A stretch of 64,000 nt of DNA, from NCBI GenBank assembly GCA_027972325.1, contig JAPMOS010000008.1, forward strand, positions 806,001 to 870,000, given 5' to 3'. Positions 22,601-32,317 of the stretch are shown in pieces. Position 1 is the first letter of the stretch; every line of letters begins with the position of its first letter. The notes below the pieces were generated by a model, which saw only the letters and a list, made by a program, of their open reading frames with translations, ran no database searches and was not told where the DNA came from. A program made the translations under genes and the position numbers. The DNA comes from Paratrimastix pyriformis. Lineage: Eukaryota > Preaxostyla > Paratrimastigidae.

Positions 22601-25600
22601 GCTTGGATCGGCTCCCGCGAGCGGCAGCTGGTCTTCGGGGCGGTCGGCCCCAAGGAGACCCTCGGCGCTGAGTCGGTGCACCCCCCCCCCCCCCCCCCCC
22701 CCCTGCGATCCTCCCCTCCACTCCCCTGCTATCCTCTGCCTGCCCACGCCCGGCTCACCCTGGGTTGCCGCTGGGGTGGGCTGTTGGGTGGTGCAGGACC
22801 TGCCCGCTGTCCTCGGTGCCGCGAGCGCTGACCTACCTGCCCTCGCTGAACGCCGTGGCCGTGCTGCTGCACGAGTACGACATCTTCGGGGCCGCCCGGG
22901 GGGCTCTGGGGGGCGCCCAGCCGTCCCCCTCGGAGCTGCCCGAGCCTGCCGAGCGGTCCTTCGAGAGCGGCACAAGCTCCATCTCGCGCCCGCCCAGCGG
23001 GGCCAGCGACGGGGCCGCCGGGTCGCCCTTCCTCGACGCGGCCATCCCGCCGCCCTCGCCCCAGCTGAGCCCGGCCGCCCTCGGGCCCACCGCCCACCCG
23101 GCCGTCCCGGGGCACGCCCTGTGGGGCGAGGTGGCCACGGGGGTGGTGCTGTACGACCTGTCCGACATGCGCTCCCGGGTGGGCAAGGCCAACCTGCCCC
23201 CGGGGGCCGACGGCGAGGCCCTGGCGGCCTTCACCTTTGAGGCCCGCAGCGGCCCAGGGGCGCCCGCCGGCCAACCCGGGTTGCATCCAGGCGCCTCGGG
23301 ATCGGCACTCATCAGGTCGGGGGGCCGACCCCCATCACCCCCCATCGCCCCACCTCGCCACCCCTCGCCCCACCTCGCCATCCCGCCGCCGACCATGACG
23401 CGCAGTCGCGGCTCAAACACCATCCACCCCTCCCTCCCTCCCTCCCTCCCTCCCTCCCCTCCTCCCTCCCTCCCTCCCCTCCCTCCCTCCCTCCTCTCCC
23501 TCCCTCCATCCCCGAGCAGCGTGCTGGCTGTGGCCTTTCACGACGCGCTGCCCCGGACCGTGGTCGACCATGGTCTGCTGCCTTCCGTCCCGACCGCCCG
23601 CCCAGCGGCCGCCGCCCATCGATCGGGTGCCCCGGTGGCCGTCGGCTGACCGCCCGTCCTGCCGCCCTGCCTCCTCGCCTCCCCCCAGTCGCGCCCCGTG
23701 GGGACGGGACCCCCTCGAGTGTGGTCCTCTACCAGGCCCGCCGGCTCACCTTCGCCGACGGCGGCATCGCCCAGCCCGCAACGTCCGCCCTGCCCGCCCG
23801 CCCTCCGCCCCGTTGTCCTGCCTGGCGCTCCCTCCGCCCCCGTGCCCACACCGCCCGTCACTGCGCGGGCTCTGACCGTGATGTCACCCCCCCTCCCCCG
23901 GTGGGCTGCTCAGGTGGTGTGACCTGTGCCCCTCGGGGCCCCTGACGAGCCTGCCCAACGCGCCCACCACCCCCAGCCTGGCCCTCTCGTACCGGCCCCG
24001 CAGCCCGGCCGGAGCCACGAACCCCTACCTGGACGACCACGCCCTGCTCAACATCACCCTCACCCCCTACCGCCTCATCCGCTTCCCGGTCCGCCCCAAC
24101 CCCCGCCCCGCCCCGCCCCGCCGGTCCGGCCCGGGTCTCCACCTGTGGATCATTGGTTGGTGCATCTTGGGGGGGGCGCAGACGCTGGTGCAAACGATTT
24201 GCTGCTGCCCGCCGACCCCCTACGCGCCCGTCATGAGCACCCCGCCCCTGCTGGCCGTGGCCACCAACAGCACCCTCTGCCTCTTCGGGGTCCCGCCCCC
24301 GGCCACCGATCGGGCCGGCGCCGCCCCGCGGGGGCCGGCCGTGGCGGCCCTCGGGAGCGAGCCCTGGGCCACGCCCCTCGTGCAGCACCCGCTGCCCACG
24401 GCCGTCACGGGGCTGGCCATGATCGACCTGGGCCCCCCCGACCCCGACCGGGCCGACCCTGACCGGGCCGCCGCCCCGCCGGCCGAGGGCGATAACTCGT
24501 CATGGTGGTGCCTCGAGGGGGACGCCCCCAACGGCACCGCGATCAGGCTCCGGGCCAACCCAAGGCCTGCCGCCCCTCCCGTCCCGCCTCCCGTCCCGCC
24601 TCCCGTCCCGCCTCCCGTCCCGCCTCCCGTCCCGCCGCCTCGCTCGCAACCCACGCAGCCCCTGCCTTCCTCGGGCTCTTCTCAGCTCCGCCCGCCCGCC
24701 GCTTCTCCTGGCTGCCCCGCCCCCCCTCCCCCCCTGCGGCGCAGGCTGCGGCTGGCCGTGAGTGCCTTCCCGGACCAGCTGTGGATCCTGGACACGGCCC
24801 TGCCCGCCGCCACGGGCCGCCTCGAGCTGCGGCTGCACGCCTGGCGGCAGCTGCCCTCGCTGGTGCTGGCGATGCACTTCCTGGACGCGATGGCCCTGGT
24901 GGCCTGCTCGGACAAGGAGATGGCCATCCTGCTGGCCGAGGACCGCCCCGCCGCCCCGCCGCCCCCAGGCCCCACTCGGCCGCCCCGCCAGCGCACGTCC
25001 CGCCGCCAAACCCGCCGGGGCTGCCCCAGGGCCGGGCCCGGCCGGGGGGTGGCGGGCAGGCCATGGTGGGACCCCGACCGGAGCTGGTCCAGGCGCATCG
25101 CCCAGGTCCGCCCTGCGCTGCTGCCCCAGCCGCCCCGCTCACTGGCCCCTTCCTTCCATTCCATTCCACCCACCACCCCCTCCGTCCACCTCCACGCCCT
25201 CCATTCCGGTCTGGGGCAGTCCAGGCCTCTGCTCGTTGTCGATTCCCTCACCAACCCCCACCCCTGCCCCCCGCCCCCTGCCCCCACCCCCCTGCCCCCC
25301 CCCCACCCCCCTGCCCCCTGCCCCTGCCCCTCCCCCTGCCCCGAGGCCAGGGCGGGTCAGCACTGGGCGCGCCCTAACCCGCTGCATGGGCCGGCCGTTC
25401 CTGTTGGTCGGGCCGGCGGGCGCGCAGGGCGACGTGGGGCTGCTCGTGGGCCGTCTACCGGCCCCGCTCGGCGGGCAAGCTGCCCCTGACCTCGCCGCGA
25501 CCCGCCTCCTCCAGCGGCTCCACCCTGGCCGGCCCCTCGGGGGGCGCGCGGGGCCCCCTGCTGACGTACGCCTCGACGAGCGTGGTCCGGGCCATGGCGG

Positions 25601-26762
25601 CCATGCTGGCCGAGTGGGTCGCCCCCGGCTGCCTCCCCGAGCGCCTCCTGCGGGCCCACTCGCCCCCGCCGCCCTGCTTGCTGCCCCCCGGGGCGCCCCC
25701 CGGGCCCGCCTGCTGCCGGCTCAACTCCGACTTGGCGCCCTTCGTGCCGCCCCCCAAGATGGTCCTCAGCGGCTGGTCGGGGGCCACCTTCATGATCTTC
25801 TCCCCCTCGGGCTGGGTGGCCCGCTGCCTGCCCATGCCCCGCATCCTGCACCTGCCCCCGGCACCCGCCGACGGGCCCGACGCCCCCGCCCTGCCGGTCG
25901 CCTTGCGGAAGGTCCGCGTGGAGGTGTGGAGCTTGTGGTTTGACTGGCCGGTTGAAGGTGGCCCAGTCGGGGTCGGGTCCCTGCGGTGGGGCGGGCGGCT
26001 GGCGGCGGCGGTAGTGGTGTTGGTGGTGGGGCGGGTCCTCGGGCTCGGGTCGGATGCTCACCCGGCGGGCGGTTGGCGTGGGTCGCGTGTGGGGCAGCCG
26101 CTGATGGCCATCTACCGGCGCTTCCTGCTGGACCCGGCCGGGGAGCGGCTGTCCCTTTGGCCGCATCCCCAGCGGGCAGCCTTCGAGGTCTGCCACCCCG
26201 CTCGCCGGACCCGCACCCGCACCCGCTCGCCGCACCCGCACCCGCACCCCGTGGGGTCCCGTCCATCGGCCCCGCTCACCGCCCGTGCGTGGCGGCCGGC
26301 TGTGGGCTGTGGGCTGTGGGCTGTGGGCGGCAGGACCCTGACCGGGCCCCCGAGAACAGCTTCGTCTACTGCGAGTTCTTCATCCGCGACTGGACAAAGT
26401 CCCCCGCCGTGGCCGCACGCGCCACCGCCCCGTCCACGTCCCCGAGCCCCGCTCCGGCCCCGGCCCAGTCGGCACCGCCCACCCTCCGCACCAGCGGCGG
26501 CGGCGGCGGCGGCATCCTGGCTGGAGGTGGGGCTAGAGGTGGGGCTGGAGGTGGGCTGGCTGGAGGTGGACCGCCCGCCGAGCGACGGGGGGCGCGGAGC
26601 CACCACCCGGGGCCGTCGCCCCTGCGCGAGAGCAGCTCGACCCTCGGGGTTGGTGCGGCCGCCCTCAGCGGCACCGACGGCAGCGCCGCCGCCCCGCCCG
26701 ACTCCTCCGAGCGGCGGCATCACCATCACCATCACCATCACCACCATCACCATCACCACTAG
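16668..26762 (+). CDS. very large protein, DDB1/CPSF160/SF3b3 superfamily-like start (tentative)
   Basis: Exon 1 (16668-16796) gives FYIQNLSLPNDISASAIGHF and DPELDALIVAQ; exon 2 (from 16844) gives HTVMSVYVYDATDDTLAL; exon 3 (from 17013) gives LDLLLALTTVGEWGLFQW. This order, a GHF..LIVA..VY..LLLAL..G pattern, is what the first beta-propeller of the MMS1_N/CPSF-A superfamily looks like. Many later exon pieces look like propeller strands: MATLPVVFCSSAGVLLLTG (near 18080), TYLAVAEWASNQVSVFAIMA (21330), TALLLVGSAEGHVYRRTLV (21715), VMSTPPLLAVATNSTLCLFG (24232), LVLAMHFLDAMALVACSDKE (24860), WSGATFMIFSPSGWVARCLP (25773). The end has NSFVYCEFFIRDWTKSP (26355) and a poly-His tail before TAG at 26762. 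About 20 or more introns are likely, with CA, CCCT and poly(C) repeats. I do not recognise an exact orthologue; other WD/propeller scaffolds are possible. Borders beyond exon 3 are approximate, and two adjacent genes cannot be ruled out. Confidence 0.6.
22681..22702. repeat. poly(C) tract in an intron
   Basis: A run of about 22 C inside an intron of the large propeller-like gene, directly after a GTCGGTGCA-type donor region (22673). Confidence 0.8.
23425..23510. repeat. (CCCT)n / (CCCTCC)n pyrimidine repeat
   Basis: Pure pyrimidine tetranucleotide and hexanucleotide repeats in an intron of the large plus-strand gene, just before the acceptor for the SVLAVAFHDALPRTV exon (near 23518). It may serve as an extreme polypyrimidine tract. 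Confidence 0.8.
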
Positions 26763-26910
26763 CCCCCTCCGAGCGGCAGCATCACCATCACCATCACCAG
26801 CAGCATCATCACCACCACCACCAGCCTCCGCCGCACCACCACCAGCACCACCGCCGTCACCACCGCCGTCACCACCACCATCGCCTGTGGTTCCGCCATC
26901 ACCATCCCCC
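26714..26910. repeat. CAT/CAC-rich repeats spanning a gene 3' end
   Basis: CATCAC repeats encode the poly-His C-terminus up to the stop at 26762, then continue as related CATCACCAT and CACCGCCGT repeats past the stop for about 150 bp. Confidence 0.75.
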
Positions 26911-26968
26911 GCGAGGCGGCGGGCGTGCTGATCTGCCCATGTCGCCCCCCGGCGGTGTCTTGGCCTTC

Positions 26969-28396
26969 TCACACCCTCCATCCCCTCCCCTCCCCTCCCC
27001 TCCTCTCTCCTGCTTTGCCAGCCCTCGGCTCCTTGCCGTGCCGCTCGGTGTTCGTGCTGCGCCCGTCCGAATGTGGCCGCCCAGAAACCGACCCGCCTGG
27101 GGCAGCCAGCGAAGGCCCATGGAAACGAGGGGAGGGCGAGGGGGGAGGGGAAAGGCTACAAGTACAATTCCAATGGACGGACGGGCGGGAAGGGAGGGGA
27201 GGGAGGGAGGGGAGGGGAGGGGAGGGAGGGAGGGAGAGGAGGAGGGGGGGGAGGGGAGGGAGGGAGGGAGGAAGAAGAAGGAGGGAGGGAGGGAGGGGAG
27301 GGGAGGGGAGGGAGAGCCCAGGCGAGGGGGGGCTGCCGAGCGGGGTGCGGCCTGGGGGCAGGCCACCTGGCGGGGCGGCCGGGGCGCGGGGGGCGCGGCC
27401 TGGGCTGGGCATCCGGGGCCGGGTCCGCAGGGGCGACGGGCACTGGGGCGGAGTGGGTGGCGCGGGTCCGCCGGCGGGTCGGTGGGTGGGGCCGCCCGGG
27501 GGCGAGCTTGGCCCCGGGCACCGCTGGGCCCACGGGGGCCGCGGCAGCCCCTCGGGGTGGGGGGCTGTCGGACAGGGCGGGGTGGCCTGGGGCCGGCCGA
27601 TTGGGGCCCCCGTTGCACCCGCTGTGGCCCCGGAGGCGCCGGCGCGGAGGAGCCTCAGGGCGGCGGCCAGGGGCGAGTCCCCTTCGGCCTGCAGGGCGGC
27701 CCGCTGGGCGTCGAGGGCCCGCAGCTCGTTCGCGAAGGCCGCAGCCTCGGTGGGCTGGCTGAGGGCCGCCAGCAGGGCGCCCCCAGGGGCCGCCGGGGAC
27801 GGGGACGGGGGCGGGCAGGCCGTGGCGGGCCCTGGGGGCTGGTCGGGGCCTGGCTGGGGCTCCTCCCGATGGGCGGCACACCCGGTCCCAGCATCGGGCC
27901 CCACGCTCCATGGCTGGGGCTGGGGCTGGGGCTGGGGCTGGGGCTGGGGCCAAGCGGAAGGGCGCGTGCCGTCGTCTAGGTCGGAGGGCTGGGGCTGGGA
28001 GGGGGGCTGCGCTGGAACGAGAGCCGGTGAGGGCTGGTCGGGGCGGCGTGTGGCTGGCGTGGGGCCGCGGAGGCGGGCCGCCAGGTGCTGCACGAGGGCC
28101 GCCGTGGTGGGGTCCATGGCCCCGGGGGGCAGCCCCGTCCGGGCCGCCTCGACCGCCGCCAGGGCCGCCGCCAGGGCCTGCAGGGGCCCCCCCGCAACCT
28201 CGCCGCTTGGGCGGCCGGCGGCCGGGGCGTCGGCCTCGGCCTCGGTCTGGCGGGACAGGGGCGGCTCATCGCGGGACAGGGGCGGCTCATCGGGGGGCAG
28301 CGACCCCAGCGAGGCCGACGAGGCCAGCCCCGACGAGGTCGCTAGCGGGCCGACCGTGGCCAGGCCCGCCCAGGCAGCCACGGAGTTGTGCTTCTT
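26969..28396 (-). CDS. Pro/Ala/Gln-rich exon block, probably 3' exons of the gene starting at 32295
   Basis: A minus-strand frame opens at 28396 directly after a CCCCGCAG acceptor-like sequence (TKKHNSVAAWAGLATVGPL) and has no ATG at its start, so it is more likely an internal or terminal exon than an independent gene. Residues include an LQALAAALAAVEAARTGLPP helix-like stretch (near 28180), a PQ repeat (27910-27955) and ANELRALDAQRAALQAEGDS (27735), which could form short coiled coils. The frame stays open to 26969, but the last part crosses a purine-rich repeat (27180-27315) and may not be coding. It could be joined to the long frame upstream across the intron holding the tRNA gene, or be a separate gene. 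No family is recognised. Confidence 0.4.
   Translation of the reverse strand, partial: KKHNSVAAWAGLATVGPLATSSGLASSASLGSLPPDEPPLSRDEPPLSRQTEAEADAPAAGRPSGEVAGGPLQALAAALAAVEAARTGLPPGAMDPTTAALVQHLAARLRGPTPATRRPDQPSPALVPAQPPSQPQPSDLDDGTRPSAWPQPQPQPQPQPQPWSVGPDAGTGCAAHREEPQPGPDQPPGPATACPPPSPSPAAPGGALLAALSQPTEAAAFANELRALDAQRAALQAEGDSPLAAALRLLRAGASGATAGATGAPIGRPQATPPCPTAPHPEGLPRPPWAQRCPGPSSPPGGPTHRPAGGPAPPTPPQCPSPLRTRPRMPSPGRAPRAPAAPPGGLPPGRTPLGSPPSPGLSLPSPPLPPSLLLLPPSLPPLPPLLLSLPPSPPLPSLPPLPSRPSVHWNCTCSLSPPPSPSPRFHGPSLAAPGGSVSGRPHSDGRSTNTERHGKEPRAGKAGERRGGEGRGWRV
27180..27315. repeat. (GGGA)n purine repeat
   Basis: About 135 bp of GGGAGG-type purine repeats on the plus strand between two convergent genes, probably in 3' UTR or intron. 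On the minus strand it reads as CCCT repeats. Confidence 0.85.
27908..27951 (-). repeat. coding (PQ)n hexanucleotide repeat
   Basis: A CTGGGG repeat on the plus strand that reads PQPQPQPQ on the minus strand. A similar PQ repeat occurs in the phosphatase gene (14250-14290), so these arise repeatedly in disordered regions here. Confidence 0.7.
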
Positions 28397-28460
28397 CGTC
28401 TGCGGGGAGGACCAAAGGGGATGAGAGGAGCAGCCACGACGAGCTGAAAAAAGGGGGCAG

Positions 28461-28469
28461 AAAAAAAAA
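28461..28469 (-). terminator. RNA polymerase III terminator of tRNA-Arg
   Basis: A run of nine T on the minus strand, beginning four bases after the last tRNA base (28473), the standard Pol III stop signal. It would prematurely end only Pol III, not Pol II, transcription of the surrounding gene. Confidence 0.85.
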
Positions 28470-28472
28470 GAG

Positions 28473-28545
28473 CAGTCCTGCGGGGACTTGAACCCCGAAC
28501 CTTCTGATTAGGAATCAGATGAACTATCCATTGTTCTACAGGACT
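28473..28545 (-). tRNA. tRNA-Arg (anticodon CCT)
   Basis: A full cloverleaf can be drawn on the minus strand. The acceptor stem AGTCCTG pairs with CAGGACT over seven base pairs; the D arm has GAAC with GTTC; the anticodon stem TCTGA/TCAGA closes the loop TTCCTAA with anticodon CCT, reading AGG; the T arm is CGGGG-TTCAAGT-CCCCG. The discriminator base is G. There is no encoded CCA and no intron. A Pol III T-run follows. It lies between the long minus-strand open frame (stops at 28831) and a further exon block, on the same strand, so it is either in an intron or between two genes. Confidence 0.96.
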
Positions 28546-28830
28546 GATACCGAAGAAGAGTCGCATTCGAGGGTGCCCCTTGTCGCCCCCTCGGCATCTA
28601 TTTGGGGATGGCAGCGGATGGCAGCGGACCTTACGTGGAGCGGCGGCCCTCACCCTGCCACCACGCGGAGCCCGTGCTGCTGCTGCTGGTGCTGGTGCCG
28701 GGTGGCTGGGAATGCTGCTCCTGTCATCGGGCAGAGGGTTCTCGCCCTCCCCGTCCTCGGCCCCCGCCCGCGGCCCCTCGGCGAGCCTGCCCCACCGTCG
28801 CAAACCAAACCAGCAGACCGGCGACCGGCA

Positions 28831-31800
28831 TCAGCCCTGGCCTGGGCAGGGGCAAGGGGCGGCATGGGCGGAGGCAGGTGCGGACTGGAACCCCACTGGG
28901 GCGGCGGCTCCCGAGCGGAGGGATGGCGGGCGGGTGTGGCGCAGGATGCCCTCCAGCCGGCCCGTCGTCATGCCCGCCCCGGCCAGCGGGGCACGGGGGC
29001 GCCCGGCCGGGCCACAGCCCGAAACCTGGGGGGGCGCCCGAGGGGCGGCCTCGGGGGGGCGGGTGGCCATGGCCATGGCCAGAGCCTCCTGGACGAAGGT
29101 CCGCGGCCCGGCCGCCCGGGAGCAGCGGAGGCCTTGGCGGTGGTGGCGGTGGGGCGCCCGGCCGGCCTGAATGGCGGCCCGCCTGGGCAGGGGGGCCGTG
29201 CCGGCCATCATCAGCATCCGCGGGCCGGCCGCCCGGGGCGAGATCAGGGCCGACGGGTCCGAGGCGGTGCTGCTGACGGTCAGGCTGAGGGTCGTGGGCG
29301 AGAGGGGCCGCCCGCCCGCCAGCGAGCACTCGCTCCCATCGGCCACCGGCCAGGGCTGCAGCGGCACTTGCAGGAAGGACCCGCCCCCGGCCACGGGGAT
29401 CATCGCCACCCAACCCGCGGGCCCCTCCCCAGGGGCCGCGGCGGTCGCACCATCGCCGCCATCGCCGCCATCGCCGCCATCGCCGCCATCGCCGCCATCG
29501 CCGCCATCGCGGCCAGCCCCGACATGGGCAGCGCCATCGCCGAAGGCGGACCGGGTCCGAGGGCCGAGGGGCGCCCCCAGCGCCGAGCGGGATGTGGGAG
29601 GTGGCTTTTGGATGGAGGGCGAGCCGGCCTGGGGGTCCGCAGGGCCCGTGGCGGGGATCGGCATGGAGAGGGCCCCAAGGCCCAGCGGGCTCTCGGCTGG
29701 AGGGCTCGTCGAGTGCGCCGGCTCCTGGGTCGGCTCCTGGGCCGGGGCGTGGGCCGGGGGGACAGGGGCGGACTGGGCGGGCGGGGCTGCTGCGCCGAGG
29801 GTGGGCTCCCCCAGGGGGGTCGGGGGGACCGTCAGCGGCTCGCCCTGCTCCTCGTCGGCCTCGTCACCGCCAGCGCCCGCTGGCCCACCTCCGCTCCCGC
29901 TCCCGGTCGCGGTCGCGGTCGCGGTCGCGGTCGCGGTCGCGGTCGCGGTCCCGGTCCCGGTCGCGGTTCCAGTTGCGGTTCCAGTTGTGGTTCCAGTTGC
30001 GGTTTCGGAGCAGCCGCAGCACTCGGCCCCGGCTCCGGCCTCGATCTGGACATCGGCGCAGGCAGCAGATGGCGGGCCATCCGCAGAGGCCGGCCGGGGC
30101 TGCTGGGGGCCGGCGGGGGGCGTGTCGGCAGGGGGCGGCGGGCTGGCCGGGGCTGGGGGCCCATCCTCCTCCTCACTCAGACCGCTGCTGCTGCCGGGGC
30201 CCAGAGACGAGGGGCTTGGGGGCGCCGGCACCGGGCACCCGCGGGCCGCCTGGGGCTTCGTCGCCGGTCGCCGCAGGGCGGGAGACGGGAGCGGCGGGCT
30301 GGCGGGCGGCGGCGGGGCGGCCCAGCGGGGGGCCGAGGTCGGGGTGGGCGGCTGGGTGAGGGCCGTGACGGTGCTGCATGGGGTGGGCGGCTCCGAGGCC
30401 TCGCCGCCTCCGCTGGCGCCATCCCGGGCCGGCGGTGAGGAGGGCAGGGAGGAGGGCAGGGACAGGGCGCCCGGTCGGGGACGAGGCGAGCGGGGCGAAG
30501 CGGAGGGGGCGCCGGCAGAGCAACTCAGCCCCGGTGCTGCCGCGGCTCCTCGAGGAACCGTCAACCCGCCCGCCTCGGCTGCGGCTGCGGCTGTGGGCGC
30601 GGGGAGTGCCGGTGCTGGGGCGAGGGCCGATGGGGCGGAGGGGGGCGTTCGGACCCCCGGGGCGGGCTGGGAGGGCGGGGACCATTCGGCCCAGGTGGGG
30701 GCGGGCGGGACGAGGGTCTGCAGGTCGGCCGCCGTCGGGTCGCCGAGGGGCCAGAAGGCGCCGAGAGACGGGGGCGGCGCCTGGGGCGTCTCCATGCCGG
30801 GGCCCGTGCCGAGGCCCAGGTCGGCCCCCATGGGACACTGGGCGGCGGCTGCCAGGCCATCGGAGTTGTCCAGGCCCAGAGGACCCAGGCCGGCCTGGGG
30901 CGGCAACAGGGCATCGGATGGCCGGCTGGGCGAGAGGTCGGCTTGGGGGGTCTGGGGCTGGGGCTGGGTCTGGGGTTGGGTCTGGGGCTGGGGGGCGGGG
31001 TCGCTGAGCCGGGCGAGGAGCTGCCGCTGGAGGTTGCGCTGCAGGAGCTGCAGCCGCTCCAACTGGGCCACCAGCTCGGCCGATGAGGCCCCGGCCGTGG
31101 CCGGACCGCCAGGGGGGGGCGCCCGGACGGGGGCGAGAGCAGCGGGCGGGTGCGGCGGGCTGGGCAGGGGGGCGGCAGGTCCCAGGGCGGCACTCAGTGG
31201 CCCCTGCCCCATGGCCGCGACAGGCGGAGTTTCCATCGAGGGGGCGGCCTCTGCGGCCAGGCAGCTCCCCATGGCCCCCGGAGCGGAGGGCTGCAGCTGC
31301 AGCCGAGGAGGGGCGGCCCCTGGCGGCGGGGTGCTCGTTGCGCTGGCCGGGAGGCGCTCCGGCCGCGCACCTTCCGTCCTCGCCCCCACCGGCTCTGCCC
31401 CAGCGTATCTATCGGCCACTGGACCGCGAGGGGACGGTCGGGAATCGTGCTCTTGTCGGGCGGCGGCCAGCCTCCCGCCATCGTCAGCAGCCCCAGCCGC
31501 CCGGGTGGCCACGGCGGGGCCCTCGGGGCTCCGGGTGCGGCTGTGACCCTGCCGGTGGCGGGATCGACCATGGCGTGGGGCCGGCTGTCCGGCCGGGGGG
31601 CTAGTCGGCGGGCTGGTGCCCAGGGAGCCGTCGGCGGGGCATGCCGGGCGCCGGGAAGGGCCGGATACAGGGCCGGGGCCAGGATGCCCCTCTGGCTCTG
31701 GGGGTGGCTCGTCATCCAGATCGGGCCGGTGTGGAGACCGGCACGTGGCCGCTCCCTCCCAGGCGTGTGGCCGGGGCTGGGGCTGGGGCTGGGGCTGGGA

Positions 31801-32295
31801 CGACGGCCGCCGGGGCTGGGACGGGACCCGCCGCACGGCAGGCTGGAGGGCAGCCCGCAGGGCCTCAACGTTGGCCCGGGCCTGGGAAATGTTCAGGGCA
31901 ACCCGACTGCTTAGATGCCCCCGGGGCGCTGGACATAGGGCGGAGGCAGCGGCTGGTTCTTCATGTGGCGGCGCGGCATGGGATGGGAGGTGTCCGCCCG
32001 AAGGAGTGTCGGAAGATTGCAATCGCTGGAGCAGAATTTCACGACGGTGCAACTCTGCTTCCATTGATCTCATCTGTTCATCGTAAAATGAAACAGGAGG
32101 CGCGTGTTGTGGAGACGGCGGCGATGACATGCCAATATTTGGAGCAGGGATTGCAGGTGGAAGATCCGCTAAGAGAGGAAATGGGAGAGTCGAACTGGAA
32201 AATGAGGCGTCTGCTTGCGACTCCGTGAGAAAAGCTGGCTCAAACGGAGCAACGCCAAGCATAGCCTCAGTCACCTTTTGGTGTTTGAAACTCAT
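28831..32295 (-). CDS. large disordered protein with short N-terminal coiled coil, unrecognised
   Basis: An ATG at 32295 ([20 protein letters not shown]) opens a single frame of 1154 codons, the longest uninterrupted frame in the window. After an N-terminal half that includes a coiled-coil-like segment ([20 protein letters not shown], near 32070) and a helical [16 protein letters not shown] stretch (near 31870), the chain is Pro/Ala/Gln/Ser-rich and probably disordered. It holds two coding microsatellites: Thr-Ala repeats (29906-30005) and Gly-Gly-Asp repeats (29451-29512). A more ordered part near the end ([20 protein letters not shown]) precedes a possible GTTTCG donor at about 29025, so the final residues down to 28831 may be intron read-through. 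Its start is only 22 bp from the TRM7 start. I do not recognise any family. Confidence 0.65.
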   Translation of the reverse strand: MSFKHQKVTEAMLGVAPFEPAFLTESQADASFSSSTLPFPLLADLPPAIPAPNIGMSSPPSPQHAPPVSFYDEQMRSMEAELHRREILLQRLQSSDTPSGGHLPSHAAPPHEEPAAASALCPAPRGHLSSRVALNISQARANVEALRAALQPAVRRVPSQPRRPSSQPQPQPQPRPHAWEGAATCRSPHRPDLDDEPPPEPEGHPGPGPVSGPSRRPACPADGSLGTSPPTSPPAGQPAPRHGRSRHRQGHSRTRSPEGPAVATRAAGAADDGGRLAAARQEHDSRPSPRGPVADRYAGAEPVGARTEGARPERLPASATSTPPPGAAPPRLQLQPSAPGAMGSCLAAEAAPSMETPPVAAMGQGPLSAALGPAAPLPSPPHPPAALAPVRAPPPGGPATAGASSAELVAQLERLQLLQRNLQRQLLARLSDPAPQPQTQPQTQPQPQTPQADLSPSRPSDALLPPQAGLGPLGLDNSDGLAAAAQCPMGADLGLGTGPGMETPQAPPPSLGAFWPLGDPTAADLQTLVPPAPTWAEWSPPSQPAPGVRTPPSAPSALAPAPALPAPTAAAAAEAGGLTVPRGAAAAPGLSCSAGAPSASPRSPRPRPGALSLPSSLPSSPPARDGASGGGEASEPPTPCSTVTALTQPPTPTSAPRWAAPPPPASPPLPSPALRRPATKPQAARGCPVPAPPSPSSLGPGSSSGLSEEEDGPPAPASPPPPADTPPAGPQQPRPASADGPPSAACADVQIEAGAGAECCGCSETATGTTTGTATGTATGTGTATATATATATATATGSGSGGGPAGAGGDEADEEQGEPLTVPPTPLGEPTLGAAAPPAQSAPVPPAHAPAQEPTQEPAHSTSPPAESPLGLGALSMPIPATGPADPQAGSPSIQKPPPTSRSALGAPLGPRTRSAFGDGAAHVGAGRDGGDGGDGGDGGDGGDGGDGATAAAPGEGPAGWVAMIPVAGGGSFLQVPLQPWPVADGSECSLAGGRPLSPTTLSLTVSSTASDPSALISPRAAGPRMLMMAGTAPLPRRAAIQAGRAPHRHHRQGLRCSRAAGPRTFVQEALAMAMATRPPEAAPRAPPQVSGCGPAGRPRAPLAGAGMTTGRLEGILRHTRPPSLRSGAAAPVGFQSAPASAHAAPCPCPGQG
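29451..29512. repeat. 9-bp coding repeat (GCCGCCATC)n
   Basis: About seven perfect copies of a 9-bp unit, reading DGG or GGD repeats on the minus-strand protein. It keeps the reading frame. Confidence 0.85.
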
Positions 32296-32317
32296 CCTTC
32301 GGTTTTTTCTCTTGAGA
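32296..32317. promoter_or_regulatory. 22-bp divergent intergenic region, shared promoter
   Basis: Start codons of two divergent genes (minus at 32295, plus at 32318) are separated by only 22 bp containing a T-run (GGTTTTTTCTC). The 5' UTRs must therefore be nearly absent or overlap the neighbour's transcribed region. TRM7 identity makes the plus start secure. Confidence 0.6.

Noticed and set aside
26714-26760. Poly-His stretch as a possible engineered His-tag
   Set aside because: It is part of a CATCAC repeat that continues beyond the stop codon into non-coding DNA, so it is a natural repeat, not a vector tag.
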